DNA of 64,000 nucleotides from Amycolatopsis acididurans (GTDB lineage Bacteria; Actinomycetota; Actinomycetes; Mycobacteriales; Pseudonocardiaceae). The notes below the pieces were generated by a model. It ran no database searches and was not told the origin of the DNA. It worked only from the letters and a program-made list of their open reading frames with translations. The position numbers and the translations under genes were made by a program. Positions 1-7,940 of this stretch are shown piece by piece; position 1 is the stretch's first letter, and the number at the start of each line of letters is the position of its first letter. The stretch lies in contig NZ_JAAXLS010000021.1 in NCBI RefSeq assembly GCF_012328925.1, forward strand, positions 1 through 64,000. Reading direction: 5' to 3'.

Positions 1-7
1 AGAGACA

Positions 8-37
8 GACCCTCGTCCGGGCGCCCGGACGAGGGTC
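8..37. terminator. Perfect hairpin, probable terminator of an upstream gene
   Basis: A 30-base perfect palindrome (arm GACCCTCGTCCGGG) with almost no loop. It is followed by C-rich sequence rather than a T tract, so it fits the GC-rich hairpin terminators common in actinobacteria. The gene it would end lies outside the window. Between it and leuB there is only an AT-richer patch near 140-157 that could hold the leuB promoter. Confidence 0.55.
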
Positions 38-266
38 CCCCGCCCTCGTGCACCGGAAGTCGGGACTGGCTTTGAAACAGGTGGTTTGGGTAGCGTGACA
101 ACCAGAGGCTGTGACCTGATCGGGTGTCTCGTGGCGTGGGAAATTAAGGCATAAGGGTGGTGCGGCTTCGGCTTGTTGGCGACGGCCGGTAACCTGCCGA
201 GGCTGGAGTTTTCGTGCGAACGGGGGCTGACCGTGCCCCCGAGCACTGGTAGACGGAGGTGTCTGG

Positions 267-1310
267 ATGCGGCTCGCGGTGATCCCAGGAGATGGGATCG
301 GACCCGAAGTGATCACCGAGGCGCTCAAGGTACTCGGCGAGGTCGCGCCGTCCGTGGAGTCGACGCACTACGACCTGGGCGCGGCGCGGTGGCACGCGAC
401 GGGTGAGCTGCTTCCCGAATCGGTACTGGGCGAGCTCCGGCAGCACGACGCGATCCTGCTCGGCGCCGTCGGCGACCCGACCGTGCCCAGCGGCATCCTG
501 GAGCGCGGCCTGCTGCTGCGCCTGCGGTTCGAGCTCGACCACCACGTCAACCTGCGCCCCGCGCGGCTGTACCCGGGCGTCCGCGGTCCGCTCGCCGACA
601 CCAGCGCCGAGATCGACATGGTCGTCGTGCGCGAGGGCACCGAGGGCCCGTACGCCGGCAACGGCGGCCTGCTGCGCAAGGACACCGAGCACGAGATCGC
701 GACCGAGGTCAGCGTCAACACCGCCTTCGGCATCCGGCGCGTCGTCGCCGACGCGTTCAACCGTGCCGAGGAGCGCCCCCGCAAGCACCTGACGCTGGTG
801 CACAAGACCAACGTGCTGCTGCACGCCGGCTCGCTGTGGTCGCGCATCGTCGAGGAGGTCTCGCTCGAGCACCCCGACGTCACGGTCAACTACTCGCATG
901 TGGACGCCGCGACGATCCACATGGTGACCGACCCGAGCCGGTTCGACGTGATCGTCACCGACAACCTCTTCGGCGACATCATCACCGACCTCGCCGCCGC
1001 CGTGACCGGTGGCATCGGGCTGGCCGCCAGCGGCAACCTCGACATCACCCGCCGCAACCCGAGCATGTTCGAGCCGGTGCACGGCAGTGCCCCCGACATC
1101 GCGGGCCAGGGTCTTGCCGACCCGACCGCCGCGGTGCTGTCGGTGTCGCTGCTGCTGGACCACCTCGGCCAGCGCGAGGCGGCCCGCCGCATCGAGGCCT
1201 CGGTCGCGTTCGACCTGGCCACCCGCGACCAGGCCAACCCCGGTTCGACGCAGGCGATCGGCGACCGGCTGGCCGCGCTCGTCTCGTCGAACACGCGCCC
1301 CGTCGCGTGA
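267..1310 (+). CDS. leuB: 3-isopropylmalate dehydrogenase
   Basis: A 347-residue cytosolic enzyme of leucine biosynthesis. It oxidises and decarboxylates 3-isopropylmalate to 2-ketoisocaproate using NAD and a divalent metal. The N-terminal GDGIGPEV motif (about residues 8-15) and the C-terminal HGSAPDIAGQGLADPTAA block (about 272-289) are hallmarks of the isocitrate/isopropylmalate dehydrogenase family, and the length is that of the short actinobacterial LeuB. The ATG at 267 is preceded by GGAGG at good spacing. A 13-bp hairpin follows the stop, so it is probably the last gene of its transcript. Confidence 0.96.
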   Translation: MRLAVIPGDGIGPEVITEALKVLGEVAPSVESTHYDLGAARWHATGELLPESVLGELRQHDAILLGAVGDPTVPSGILERGLLLRLRFELDHHVNLRPARLYPGVRGPLADTSAEIDMVVVREGTEGPYAGNGGLLRKDTEHEIATEVSVNTAFGIRRVVADAFNRAEERPRKHLTLVHKTNVLLHAGSLWSRIVEEVSLEHPDVTVNYSHVDAATIHMVTDPSRFDVIVTDNLFGDIITDLAAAVTGGIGLAASGNLDITRRNPSMFEPVHGSAPDIAGQGLADPTAAVLSVSLLLDHLGQREAARRIEASVAFDLATRDQANPGSTQAIGDRLAALVSSNTRPVA

Positions 1311-1319
1311 GTCGTCCCT

Positions 1320-1356
1320 CACCCCGCCGGTCGCCTGCTTGGTGACCGGCGGGGTG
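1320..1356. terminator. leuB terminator hairpin
   Basis: A perfect 13-bp stem, CACCCCGCCGGTC paired with GACCGGCGGGGTG, around an 11-base loop directly after the leuB stop. There is no long T run. Its position between leuB and the next leader makes termination the likely role. Confidence 0.65.
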
Positions 1357-1373
1357 TGTGGCATAGTGGGTTC

Positions 1374-1418
1374 GTGGCTTCTTTCGCCGTGATCATTATT
1401 GGCGGGCGCGCCGGTTAG
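1374..1418 (+). CDS. Leader peptide of the cimA attenuator
   Basis: A 14-codon reading frame, GTG to TAG, encoding MASFAVIIIGGRAG. The core is Val-Ile-Ile-Ile, with two of the isoleucines as ATT, a rare codon in this GC-rich genome. It lies directly ahead of two mutually close hairpins and of citramalate synthase, the committed enzyme of the threonine-independent isoleucine route. Ribosome stalling at the Ile run would report isoleucyl-tRNA shortage. No clear Shine-Dalgarno sequence is seen, so it may be read from a leaderless or short-leader transcript. That it is a leader peptide is inference from codon content and position. Confidence 0.6.
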   Translation: MASFAVIIIGGRAG

Positions 1419-1473
1419 TGTTCCGATTGGACACCGGCGCGCAGACCTCTCGCATTCCGCGGGAGGTTTTTTC
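1406..1473 (+). promoter_or_regulatory. Transcription attenuator ahead of citramalate synthase
   Basis: Two structures follow the leader peptide. The first stem (GCGCGCCGGT at 1406-1415 with ACCGGCGCGC at 1433-1442) overlaps the end of the leader peptide. The second (ACCTCTCGC at 1445-1453 with GCGGGAGGT at 1459-1467) is followed by TTTTTCTTT and looks like a true intrinsic terminator, 41 bases before the cimA start. This is the layout of ribosome-mediated attenuation. I could not draw a convincing antiterminator by eye, so the switching step is unproven. Confidence 0.6.
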
Positions 1474-1514
1474 TTTGCCCAGCCACTGACTGCCCCCACC
1501 ACGAGGAGACGACC

Positions 1515-3116
1515 GTGACCCGCACGGAGCCCGCTGGAACCCCGCTCGGTGACGATTTCCACCTTTACGACACGACGCTGCGCGACGGCGCGCAGCGCGA
1601 GGGGATTTCGTACTCCGTCGCCGACAAGCTCGCGGTCGCGCGGCTGCTCGACGAACTGGGTGTGGGCTTCATCGAGGGCGGCTGGCCGGGTGCGATGCCG
1701 AAGGACACGGAATTCTTCGCGCGGGCCGCGAAGGGCGAGCTGGCGCTCAAGCACGCCGTGCTGGTCGCGTTCGGCTCCACCCGCAAGGCGGGCAACTCGG
1801 CCGAGAAGGACGAGCAGGTGCGCGCCCTGCTGGACGCGCAGGCGCCGGTGGTGACGCTGGTCGCGAAGTCCGACCGCCGCCACATCGAGCGCGCGCTGCG
1901 CGTGGACGTCGCCGAGGCGTGCGACATGGTGTCCGACACCGTTTCCTTCCTGGTACGCGAGGGGCGCCGGGTGTTCCTCGACGCGGAGCACTTCTTCGAC
2001 GGCTACGCCTACGACGCCGACACCGCGCTGCGTGTGCTCGAAGCGGGCGCGAACGCCGGTGCCGACGTGGTGGTGCTGTGCGACACCAACGGCGGGCAGC
2101 TGCCGCTCGGGCTGGCCGAAACCGTGCGCGAGGTCAAGGCGCGCACCGGGTTCCGGCTCGGCATCCACTGTCAGGACGACACCGCCTGCGCCGTGGCGAA
2201 CAGTGTCGCCGCCGTGCAGGCCGGTGCCACGCACGTGCAGTGCACCGCGAATGGTTACGGCGAACGGGCGGGCAATGCCGACCTGTTCGGCGTCACCGGG
2301 AACCTCGTGGCCAAGCTCGGAATGGAGGTCCTCCCGACCGGAGGGGCCGCCGAGCTGACCCGCGTCTCCCATGCCCTTGCCGAGATCGCGAACATCGCCC
2401 CCGACACCCACCAGGCCTACGTCGGGGCTTCGGCCTTCGCCCACAAGGCGGGGCTGCACGCGAGCGCGATCAAGGTGGATCCGTTGCTGTACAACCACAT
2501 CGATCCAGCCTTGGTCGGCAATGACATGCGGGTCCTGGTCACCGAGATGGCCGGCAGGGCCAGCCTGGAGCTCAAGGGACGTGAGCTCGGGGTCGACCTT
2601 GCCGGCCAGCCCGAAGCACTCACCAGCGCGGTGAAGAAGGTCAAGCGGCTGGAAGCGGAGGGCTGGTCGTTCGAGGCCGCCGACGCGTCGCTGGAACTGT
2701 TGCTGCGCAAGGAAACCGGCGAGGAAGACGAGGCGCCGTTCACCCTGGAGTCCTACCGCGTCGTGCTCGATCACCGCAGCGACGGCGAGGTGATCTCCGA
2801 GGCGACGGTCAAGGTGCACGTCAAGGGGGAGCGGGTGATCGCCACCGCGGAGGGCAACGGCCCGGTGCACGCACTGGATGCCGCCCTGCGCAAGGCGCTC
2901 AGCCCGTATCTGTCCTGGTTGGACAGTGTGGAATTGGCGGACTACAAGGTGCGCATCCTCGCCGGACGGTCCGGCACGGACGCGACCACCCGCGTGCTGG
3001 TGGAGTCCAGCGACGGGGAGAACGAGTGGACCACCGTCGGCGTGCACCCCAACATCGTCGAGGCGAGCTGGCTCGCCCTCTGCGACGCCCTGATCCACAA
3101 GAACCTCCGCGGCTGA
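1515..3116 (+). CDS. cimA: Citramalate synthase
   Basis: A 533-residue enzyme that condenses acetyl-CoA with pyruvate to (R)-citramalate, entering isoleucine synthesis without threonine. The N-terminal DTTLRDGAQREG motif (about residues 19-30) and the DmpG/HMGL TIM barrel define the family. The HxD/E-type metal site region and the C-terminal LeuA allosteric dimerisation domain (last ~130 residues) are present at normal length. The motif YSVADKLAVARLLDELG and the GGWPGAMPKD stretch fit CimA better than 2-isopropylmalate synthase. The GTG start has GAGGAG upstream. Expression is probably set by the Ile-codon leader at 1374-1473. Confidence 0.93.
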   Translation: MTRTEPAGTPLGDDFHLYDTTLRDGAQREGISYSVADKLAVARLLDELGVGFIEGGWPGAMPKDTEFFARAAKGELALKHAVLVAFGSTRKAGNSAEKDEQVRALLDAQAPVVTLVAKSDRRHIERALRVDVAEACDMVSDTVSFLVREGRRVFLDAEHFFDGYAYDADTALRVLEAGANAGADVVVLCDTNGGQLPLGLAETVREVKARTGFRLGIHCQDDTACAVANSVAAVQAGATHVQCTANGYGERAGNADLFGVTGNLVAKLGMEVLPTGGAAELTRVSHALAEIANIAPDTHQAYVGASAFAHKAGLHASAIKVDPLLYNHIDPALVGNDMRVLVTEMAGRASLELKGRELGVDLAGQPEALTSAVKKVKRLEAEGWSFEAADASLELLLRKETGEEDEAPFTLESYRVVLDHRSDGEVISEATVKVHVKGERVIATAEGNGPVHALDAALRKALSPYLSWLDSVELADYKVRILAGRSGTDATTRVLVESSDGENEWTTVGVHPNIVEASWLALCDALIHKNLRG

Positions 3117-3120
3117 GCCC

Positions 3121-3174
3121 GCCGTGAGGGACCTCCTCAATGGCGCAGATGACCATGAGGGGGTCCCTCACGGC
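3121..3174. repeat. REP-like intergenic palindrome
   Basis: A 19-bp inverted repeat, GCCGTGAGGGACCTCCTCA against TGAGGGGGTCCCTCACGGC with one mismatch, around a 16-base centre. It sits between cimA and the next gene. A shorter related element occurs at 28940-28982. It could terminate cimA transcription, but the shared sequence suggests a dispersed repeat family. Confidence 0.6.
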
Positions 3175-3196
3175 GGTGTGAGTAGACTCGGGCGCC

Positions 3197-3955
3197 GTGC
3201 GGTTAGCTCGGATTGCTCATGCAGGTGGTGTCGCGTTCGCCGCGGTCGAGGGGGACGAGGTCCTCGAGATCGCCGAACACCCCTTCGGCCAGCCGAACTT
3301 CACCGGGAAACGGTGGCCGCTGGCCGACGTGCGGTTGCTCGCGCCGATCCTGCCCACCAAGGTCATCGCCGTCGGCAGGAACTACGCGGCGCACGCCGCC
3401 GAGTTCGGCAACGAGGTGCCGTCCTCGCCGATGATCTTCCTCAAGCCGTCTACGAGCGTGATCGGCCCGAACGCGCCCGTGAAGCTGCCCGCCGCGTCCG
3501 AGCGGGTGGACTTCGAGGGCGAACTGGCCGTGGTCATCGGCCAGCCGATCCGGAACGTGCCCGCCGCGCGGGCCTCCGGCGTCATCCTCGGCTACACGAT
3601 CGCCAACGACGTCAGCGCCCGCGATCTGCAGAAGGCCGACGGGCAGTGGGGCCGGGCGAAGGGCTTCGACACGTTCTGCCCGCTGGGCCCGTGGATCGAC
3701 ACCTCGGTCGACCCGTCGGATCTCGCGCTGCGCACCGAACTGGACGGCGAGGTCAAACAGGATTCGCGCACCTCGCTGCTGATCCACAAGATTCCCGAGC
3801 TGGTCGAGTTCATCTCCGGCGTGATGACGTTGCTGCCCGGCGACGTCATCCTCACCGGCACTCCGGCCGGTGTCGGCCCGATGACCGACGGCCAGACCGT
3901 TTCGGTGACCATCGAGGGCATCGGCACGCTCACGAACCCGGCGCAGAACGCCTAG
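3197..3955 (+). CDS. Fumarylacetoacetate hydrolase family protein
   Basis: A 252-residue member of the FAH superfamily, Mg-dependent enzymes that cleave C-C bonds or isomerise/decarboxylate beta-keto acids. Visible are the substrate-lid start VGRNYAAHAAEFGNEVP, the metal-binding ..FEGELAVVIG acidic site, the NDVSARDLQ segment and the C-terminal GDVILTGTPAGVGP loop. This matches the 5-oxopent-3-ene-1,2,5-tricarboxylate decarboxylase/isomerase-like group; the exact substrate cannot be read. The GTG start lies 8 bases after a TAGACT -10 box, so the mRNA is likely leaderless. Its end overlaps the convergent flavoprotein gene by 26 bases. Confidence 0.88.
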   Translation: MRLARIAHAGGVAFAAVEGDEVLEIAEHPFGQPNFTGKRWPLADVRLLAPILPTKVIAVGRNYAAHAAEFGNEVPSSPMIFLKPSTSVIGPNAPVKLPAASERVDFEGELAVVIGQPIRNVPAARASGVILGYTIANDVSARDLQKADGQWGRAKGFDTFCPLGPWIDTSVDPSDLALRTELDGEVKQDSRTSLLIHKIPELVEFISGVMTLLPGDVILTGTPAGVGPMTDGQTVSVTIEGIGTLTNPAQNA

Positions 3956-5165
3956 CGAACTCCGGCGCGTGCTCGGGTAGCAGGCCGACGCCGATCAGGT
4001 AGGCCGGGACGAAGGGCAGCCCGGGGATCAGGTCGAGCAGCCGGGCGGCCTGCTTGGGCGGGCCGCTGCGGCGCCCGGCGAGCACCGGCCGCACCACGCC
4101 CCGGTGCATCGCGCGCTGGATGCCCTGCACCAGCAGAGTCGGCAGCAGGCGCCGGCGGTGCACGCGCGCCAGCTCCCGCTTCGTGACATGCCCGCGCCGC
4201 AGCGGCCCGGCCAGTAGCCGCGCGGTCGCGACGGCGTCCTGCACGGCCAGGTTGATCCCGACGCCGCCCATCGGCGACATCGCGTGTGCCGCGTCGCCGA
4301 TGCACAGCACGCCGCCGGTGTGCCACCGCCGCAGCAGGTTCATCCGCACGTCGAGGTGCTTGACGTCGTCCATCGATTCGAGCTTGCCCACCCGGTCGGC
4401 GAACTCCGGCAGCACCTCGGCGACGCGGTCGCGGAACGCCTCGATACCCTCTGCCCGCAGCTGCGCGTCCAGGCCCTTCCTGGCGATGTAGGCGATCTGG
4501 AAGTAGCCCTCGCGCGGGATCACGATCGCGAAGTGCCCGTTGCGCATACCGGGCATGAGCACCGGCCGTTCCTCGCCCTCGCGGGGAATCCGGAACCACC
4601 AGGTGTCCATCGGCACCGGGAACTCGCGGGGCTGCAGGCCGGCCAGCTGCCGGACGACCGACCAGCGGCCGTCGCAGCCCACGGTCAGGTCCGCCTCGAT
4701 GGCGCCGAGTTCGCCCTGCGCGGTCCGGTAGCGCACGCCGCGCACCCGGCCGCCGTCCTGGAGCAGCCCGATCACCTCCGTGTTCATCCGCAGGTGGAAG
4801 CGGGGTTCGTCGCGGCCGGCGTCGGCGAGCAGGTTGAGCAGGTCCCACTGCGGCACCATCGCGACGTAGGGGTGGGCCGTCTTGAGGGTGCGGAAGTCGG
4901 CGACCCGCAGCCGGGTGCCGTCCTCGCCCTGGATCGAGACCTCGTTCAGCCTGCTCTGCGGCAGTGCGGCGAACTTCTCGCCGAGGCCCATCTCGTCCAG
5001 CAGGGTCAGCGTCGAGGGATGCACGGTGTCGCCGCGGAAGTCGCGCAGGAAGTCGCCGTGTTTCTCCAGCACCGTCACGTCCACCCCGGCGCGGGCCAGC
5101 AGCAGCCCGAGCACCATTCCCGCAGGTCCACCGCCGGTCACCAGGCACGTTGTGCGCTCACTCAT
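3930..5165 (-). CDS. FAD-dependent aromatic-ring-hydroxylase-type oxidoreductase
   Basis: A 411-residue flavoprotein of the p-hydroxybenzoate hydroxylase fold. It has the Rossmann GGGPAGM motif near the N terminus, a central DG motif (VGCDGRWSVVR) and the C-terminal GDAAHAMSPMGGVGINLAVQDA FAD-ribityl site. Such enzymes add one oxygen from O2 with NAD(P)H. The substrate is not evident. The start has GGGGGAAGAG upstream. The gene is convergent with the FAH gene and divergent from gltX, with an 87-base promoter gap to the latter. Confidence 0.85.
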   Translation of the reverse strand: MSERTTCLVTGGGPAGMVLGLLLARAGVDVTVLEKHGDFLRDFRGDTVHPSTLTLLDEMGLGEKFAALPQSRLNEVSIQGEDGTRLRVADFRTLKTAHPYVAMVPQWDLLNLLADAGRDEPRFHLRMNTEVIGLLQDGGRVRGVRYRTAQGELGAIEADLTVGCDGRWSVVRQLAGLQPREFPVPMDTWWFRIPREGEERPVLMPGMRNGHFAIVIPREGYFQIAYIARKGLDAQLRAEGIEAFRDRVAEVLPEFADRVGKLESMDDVKHLDVRMNLLRRWHTGGVLCIGDAAHAMSPMGGVGINLAVQDAVATARLLAGPLRRGHVTKRELARVHRRRLLPTLLVQGIQRAMHRGVVRPVLAGRRSGPPKQAARLLDLIPGLPFVPAYLIGVGLLPEHAPEFARRSAPGS

Positions 5166-5252
5166 CGCTCTTCCCCCTTTTCAGCGTTCGTTGAATAAAT
5201 CGAGGATGGCGTCGATGGCCGCCGAGGTCAAGCGGGATACGCTGAACGAGCT

Positions 5253-6737
5253 ATGAGTGAGACCACGGTGCGCGCACGTTTCTGTCCCTCGCCGACCGGC
5301 ACCCCGCACGTCGGGCTGATCCGCACGGCGCTGTTCAACTGGGCCTTCGCCCGGCACAACAAGGGCACACTGGTGTTCCGGATCGAGGACACCGACGCCG
5401 CCCGTGACTCCGAGGAGTCCTACGAGCAACTGCTCGACGCGCTGCGCTGGCTGGGCATCGACTGGGACGAGGGCCCGGACGCCGGCGGGGACTACGGCCC
5501 GTACCGGCAGAGCCTGCGGCGCGACATCTACGCCGACATCGCCGACCGCCTGCTCAAGGCCGGCGAGCTGTATGAGGCGTACTCGACCGGCGAGGAGGTC
5601 GAGGCCCGGCGCAAGGCCGCGGGCCAGGACCCGCAGCTGGGCTACGACAACTTCGACCGCGACCTCACCGGGGAACAGCGCGCCGCCTTCCGCGCCGAGG
5701 GTCGCAAACCCGTGCTGCGGCTGCGGATGCCCGCCACCGACCTCGGCTGGAACGACCTCGTGCGCGGTCCGATCAACTTCCCCGCCGGCAGCATCCCGGA
5801 CCCGGTTCTGGTGCGTGCCAACGGAGATCCGCTCTACACCCTCACCAACCCGGTCGACGACGCACTGATGCGGATCACACACGTGCTGCGCGGGGAGGAC
5901 CTGCTGCCCTCGACACCGCGCCAGCTGGCGCTGTACGAGGCGTTGCGCCGGATCGGTGTCACCGACTTCACGCCGGAGTTCGGCCACCTGCCCTACGTGA
6001 TGGGCGAGGGCAACAAGAAACTGTCCAAACGCGACCCGCAGTCGAACCTTTTCAACTACCGCGACCGCGGGTTCATCCCGGAGGGGCTGCTCAACTACCT
6101 CGCGCTGCTCGGCTGGTCGATCGCCGACGACCGGGACATCTTCGGGGTCGACGAGCTGGTCGCCGCGTTCGAGCTGTCCAAGGTGAGCGCCAATCCCGCG
6201 CGATTCGACCTGAAGAAGGCCGAGGCGATCAACGGAACCCATGTGCGGGCGCTGCCCGCCGAGGAGTTCGTCCGGCGCGTGCTGCCTTACCTGACCTCGG
6301 CGGGCCTGCTGCCGCGGCACCCGGACGAGGAGCAGCTGGCGAAGCTGCGGGCGATCGCGCCGCTCGTGCAGGAGCGCGTCACCGTGCTCGGCGATGCCGC
6401 GCCGTTGCTGCGCTTCCTGTTCGTGGCCGAGGAAACGTTCGCGCCGGAGGAGGACGCGGCGGCCAAGGCGCTCGGTCCGGATAGCGAACCGGTGCTGCGC
6501 GCGGCGATCGAGGCACTGGAGGCACTGCCGTCGTGGGAGGCTTCCGCGATCGAGCAGGCGCTCAAGGACGCGCTCGTCGAAGGGCTCGGTTTGAAGCCCC
6601 GCAAGGCTTTCGCACCGATTCGCGTCGCTGTGACCGGGCGCACGGTATCTCCGCCGCTGTACGAGTCGATGGAGCTGCTCGGTCGAACGAACTCACTCGC
6701 TCGGCTGAGCCGAGCCGTGCCGGGCAACCGAGAGTAG
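5253..6737 (+). CDS. gltX: Glutamyl-tRNA synthetase
   Basis: A 494-residue class I aminoacyl-tRNA synthetase charging tRNA-Glu, and in actinobacteria usually tRNA-Gln too, which is then amidated by GatCAB. The N-terminal FCPSPTGTPHVGLIRTALFN contains the HIGH-like motif (HVGL), and KLSKRD (about residue 255) is the KMSKS equivalent. A tRNA-Gln and a tRNA-Glu gene lie 1 kb downstream, matching a non-discriminating role. A TACGCT -10 box about 10 bases before the ATG suggests an almost leaderless mRNA. Confidence 0.96.
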   Translation: MSETTVRARFCPSPTGTPHVGLIRTALFNWAFARHNKGTLVFRIEDTDAARDSEESYEQLLDALRWLGIDWDEGPDAGGDYGPYRQSLRRDIYADIADRLLKAGELYEAYSTGEEVEARRKAAGQDPQLGYDNFDRDLTGEQRAAFRAEGRKPVLRLRMPATDLGWNDLVRGPINFPAGSIPDPVLVRANGDPLYTLTNPVDDALMRITHVLRGEDLLPSTPRQLALYEALRRIGVTDFTPEFGHLPYVMGEGNKKLSKRDPQSNLFNYRDRGFIPEGLLNYLALLGWSIADDRDIFGVDELVAAFELSKVSANPARFDLKKAEAINGTHVRALPAEEFVRRVLPYLTSAGLLPRHPDEEQLAKLRAIAPLVQERVTVLGDAAPLLRFLFVAEETFAPEEDAAAKALGPDSEPVLRAAIEALEALPSWEASAIEQALKDALVEGLGLKPRKAFAPIRVAVTGRTVSPPLYESMELLGRTNSLARLSRAVPGNRE

Positions 6738-6817
6738 AGGGTCACGATCCAGAATCGACGCGCGTAATCACCTTGTCGGTCGAATCGCGGACGCGCTGCG
6801 TCGCCTAGCCTCGCTTG

Positions 6818-7597
6818 GTGGATTTCGCGCGCACCTTAACGACTGCCCCCGACACAGCGCTTGGTGCCCCGGCGGACCCGTGGCGGCCGCCGAGCCTTCG
6901 TTTGGTGTGCCTCGACATCGATGACACCTTGATCGATTTCACGGCGGCGGGCAGGCGCGCGCTCGCGGCCATGCTCGGCCGCTCCGACATGTGGCCGCTC
7001 TGGGAGCGAATCACCGACCACCACGTCGCGCTCGTGGTCGCGGGCGAGATCGACTACGCCTCGATGCATGTCAGACGCACGCAGTGTTTCCTGGGGGAGC
7101 TCGGTGTGGTCGTGGACATGGCGGACGCGGGCGGGTTCGAGACGCGGCGCAAGGAGCTGCTGAGACGCTCGTGGCGGCTGTTCGACGATGTGCTGCCGTG
7201 CCTGGACTGGCTGCGCGCGGCCGATGTACTGCTCGCCGCCGTGACCAACGCGTCCGGTGCGCATCAGCGGGCCAAACTGGCCGATCTGGGGCTGGCCCGG
7301 TTCTTCGACTACGTGGCCATCGCCGGCGAGATGGGTGTGGCCAAGCCCGATCCTGTGATGTTCCACTCGGTCTGCGCCACGCTGGGGTGCGAGCCGTCCG
7401 AGGCCGCGCACGTGGGGGACAAGCTGCGGACCGACGCCCTCGGCGCGCACGAGGCCGGCCTGGAGGGTGTCTGGCTCGACCGGCACGACACCGGCGCCGA
7501 GGTCCCCGACGGCGTGCACGTCATCGGTGGGCTCGACGAGTTGCCACAGCTGCTGGTCAGCGAGTTCGCGCGGATCGGGGTCCCCGCCCAGCGCTGA
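6818..7597 (+). CDS. HAD-family hydrolase
   Basis: A 259-residue haloacid-dehalogenase-type phosphatase. Motif I is CLDIDDTLIDF, with the nucleophile and acid/base aspartates two residues apart. Motif II is VTNASG, the lysine of motif III lies in MGVAKPDP, and motif IV is HVGDKLRTDALG. A helical cap lies between motifs I and II, as in the HAD-IA group. The substrate is unknown. I chose the GTG at 6818 because it lies 7 bases after a TAGCCT -10 box and would give a leaderless transcript; a TTG one codon earlier is possible. Confidence 0.85.
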   Translation: MDFARTLTTAPDTALGAPADPWRPPSLRLVCLDIDDTLIDFTAAGRRALAAMLGRSDMWPLWERITDHHVALVVAGEIDYASMHVRRTQCFLGELGVVVDMADAGGFETRRKELLRRSWRLFDDVLPCLDWLRAADVLLAAVTNASGAHQRAKLADLGLARFFDYVAIAGEMGVAKPDPVMFHSVCATLGCEPSEAAHVGDKLRTDALGAHEAGLEGVWLDRHDTGAEVPDGVHVIGGLDELPQLLVSEFARIGVPAQR

Positions 7598-7688
7598 TCA
7601 TGGGGCCGGGTTCGGGCCCTGTTCACGGGTGGTCTAACATTTCTTCCTGGCGGAGCTGCTCCGGATCGCGAACGGAGCGGACACCCGT

Positions 7689-7760
7689 TGGGGTATGGTG
7701 TAATTGGCAGCACGACAGATTCTGGCTCTGTTAGTCTAGGTTCGAGTCCTGGTACCCCAG
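7689..7760 (+). tRNA. tRNA-Gln (CTG)
   Basis: A cloverleaf of 72 bases. The acceptor TGGGGTA pairs with TACCCCA, the anticodon stem ACAGA/TCTGT encloses loop TTCTGGC with anticodon CTG, and the T-arm contains GGTTCGAGTCC. CCA is not encoded. It is followed 50 bases later by tRNA-Glu. Confidence 0.95.
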
Positions 7761-7810
7761 CTGCGGAGAGAAAATTCCACTCTGGTAAGTTTCTTCTCGC
7801 AACAAGGCAA

Positions 7811-7883
7811 GCCCCCGTCGTCTAGCGGCCTAGGACGCCGGCCTCTCACGCCGGTAGCGTGGGTTCGAATCCCATCGGGGGTA
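7811..7883 (+). tRNA. tRNA-Glu (CTC)
   Basis: A cloverleaf of 73 bases. The acceptor GCCCCCG pairs with CGGGGGT (a G-T pair at the end), the anticodon stem CCGGC/GCCGG has anticodon CTC, and the T-arm has GGGTTCGAATCCC. CCA is not encoded. It is co-oriented with tRNA-Gln and ended by a strong hairpin. Confidence 0.95.
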
Positions 7884-7889
7884 CGCGCC

Positions 7890-7928
7890 AAGGGAGCCAC
7901 CTTCTTCGGAAGGTGGCTCCCTTCTTTT
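7890..7928 (+). terminator. Intrinsic terminator of the tRNA pair
   Basis: A 15-bp perfect stem (7890-7904 with 7909-7923) capped by a C(TTCG)G tetraloop and followed by CTTTT. It lies 6 bases after tRNA-Glu and also just beyond the stop of the convergent metal ATPase gene at 7941, so it may serve both. Confidence 0.9.
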
Positions 7929-7940
7929 GTGCCGGGCTGC

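Noticed and set aside
1433..1459. An antiterminator stem for the cimA leader
   Set aside because: Only a broken GGAcACcgGCG/CGCATTCC match could be found by eye; not strong enough to annotate.
144..3140. A 998-codon open frame on the minus strand across leuB and cimA
   Set aside because: It is a high-GC shadow: both plus-strand genes are clear family members, and the minus product has no recognisable domain and is Arg/His/Gly/Val-biased.
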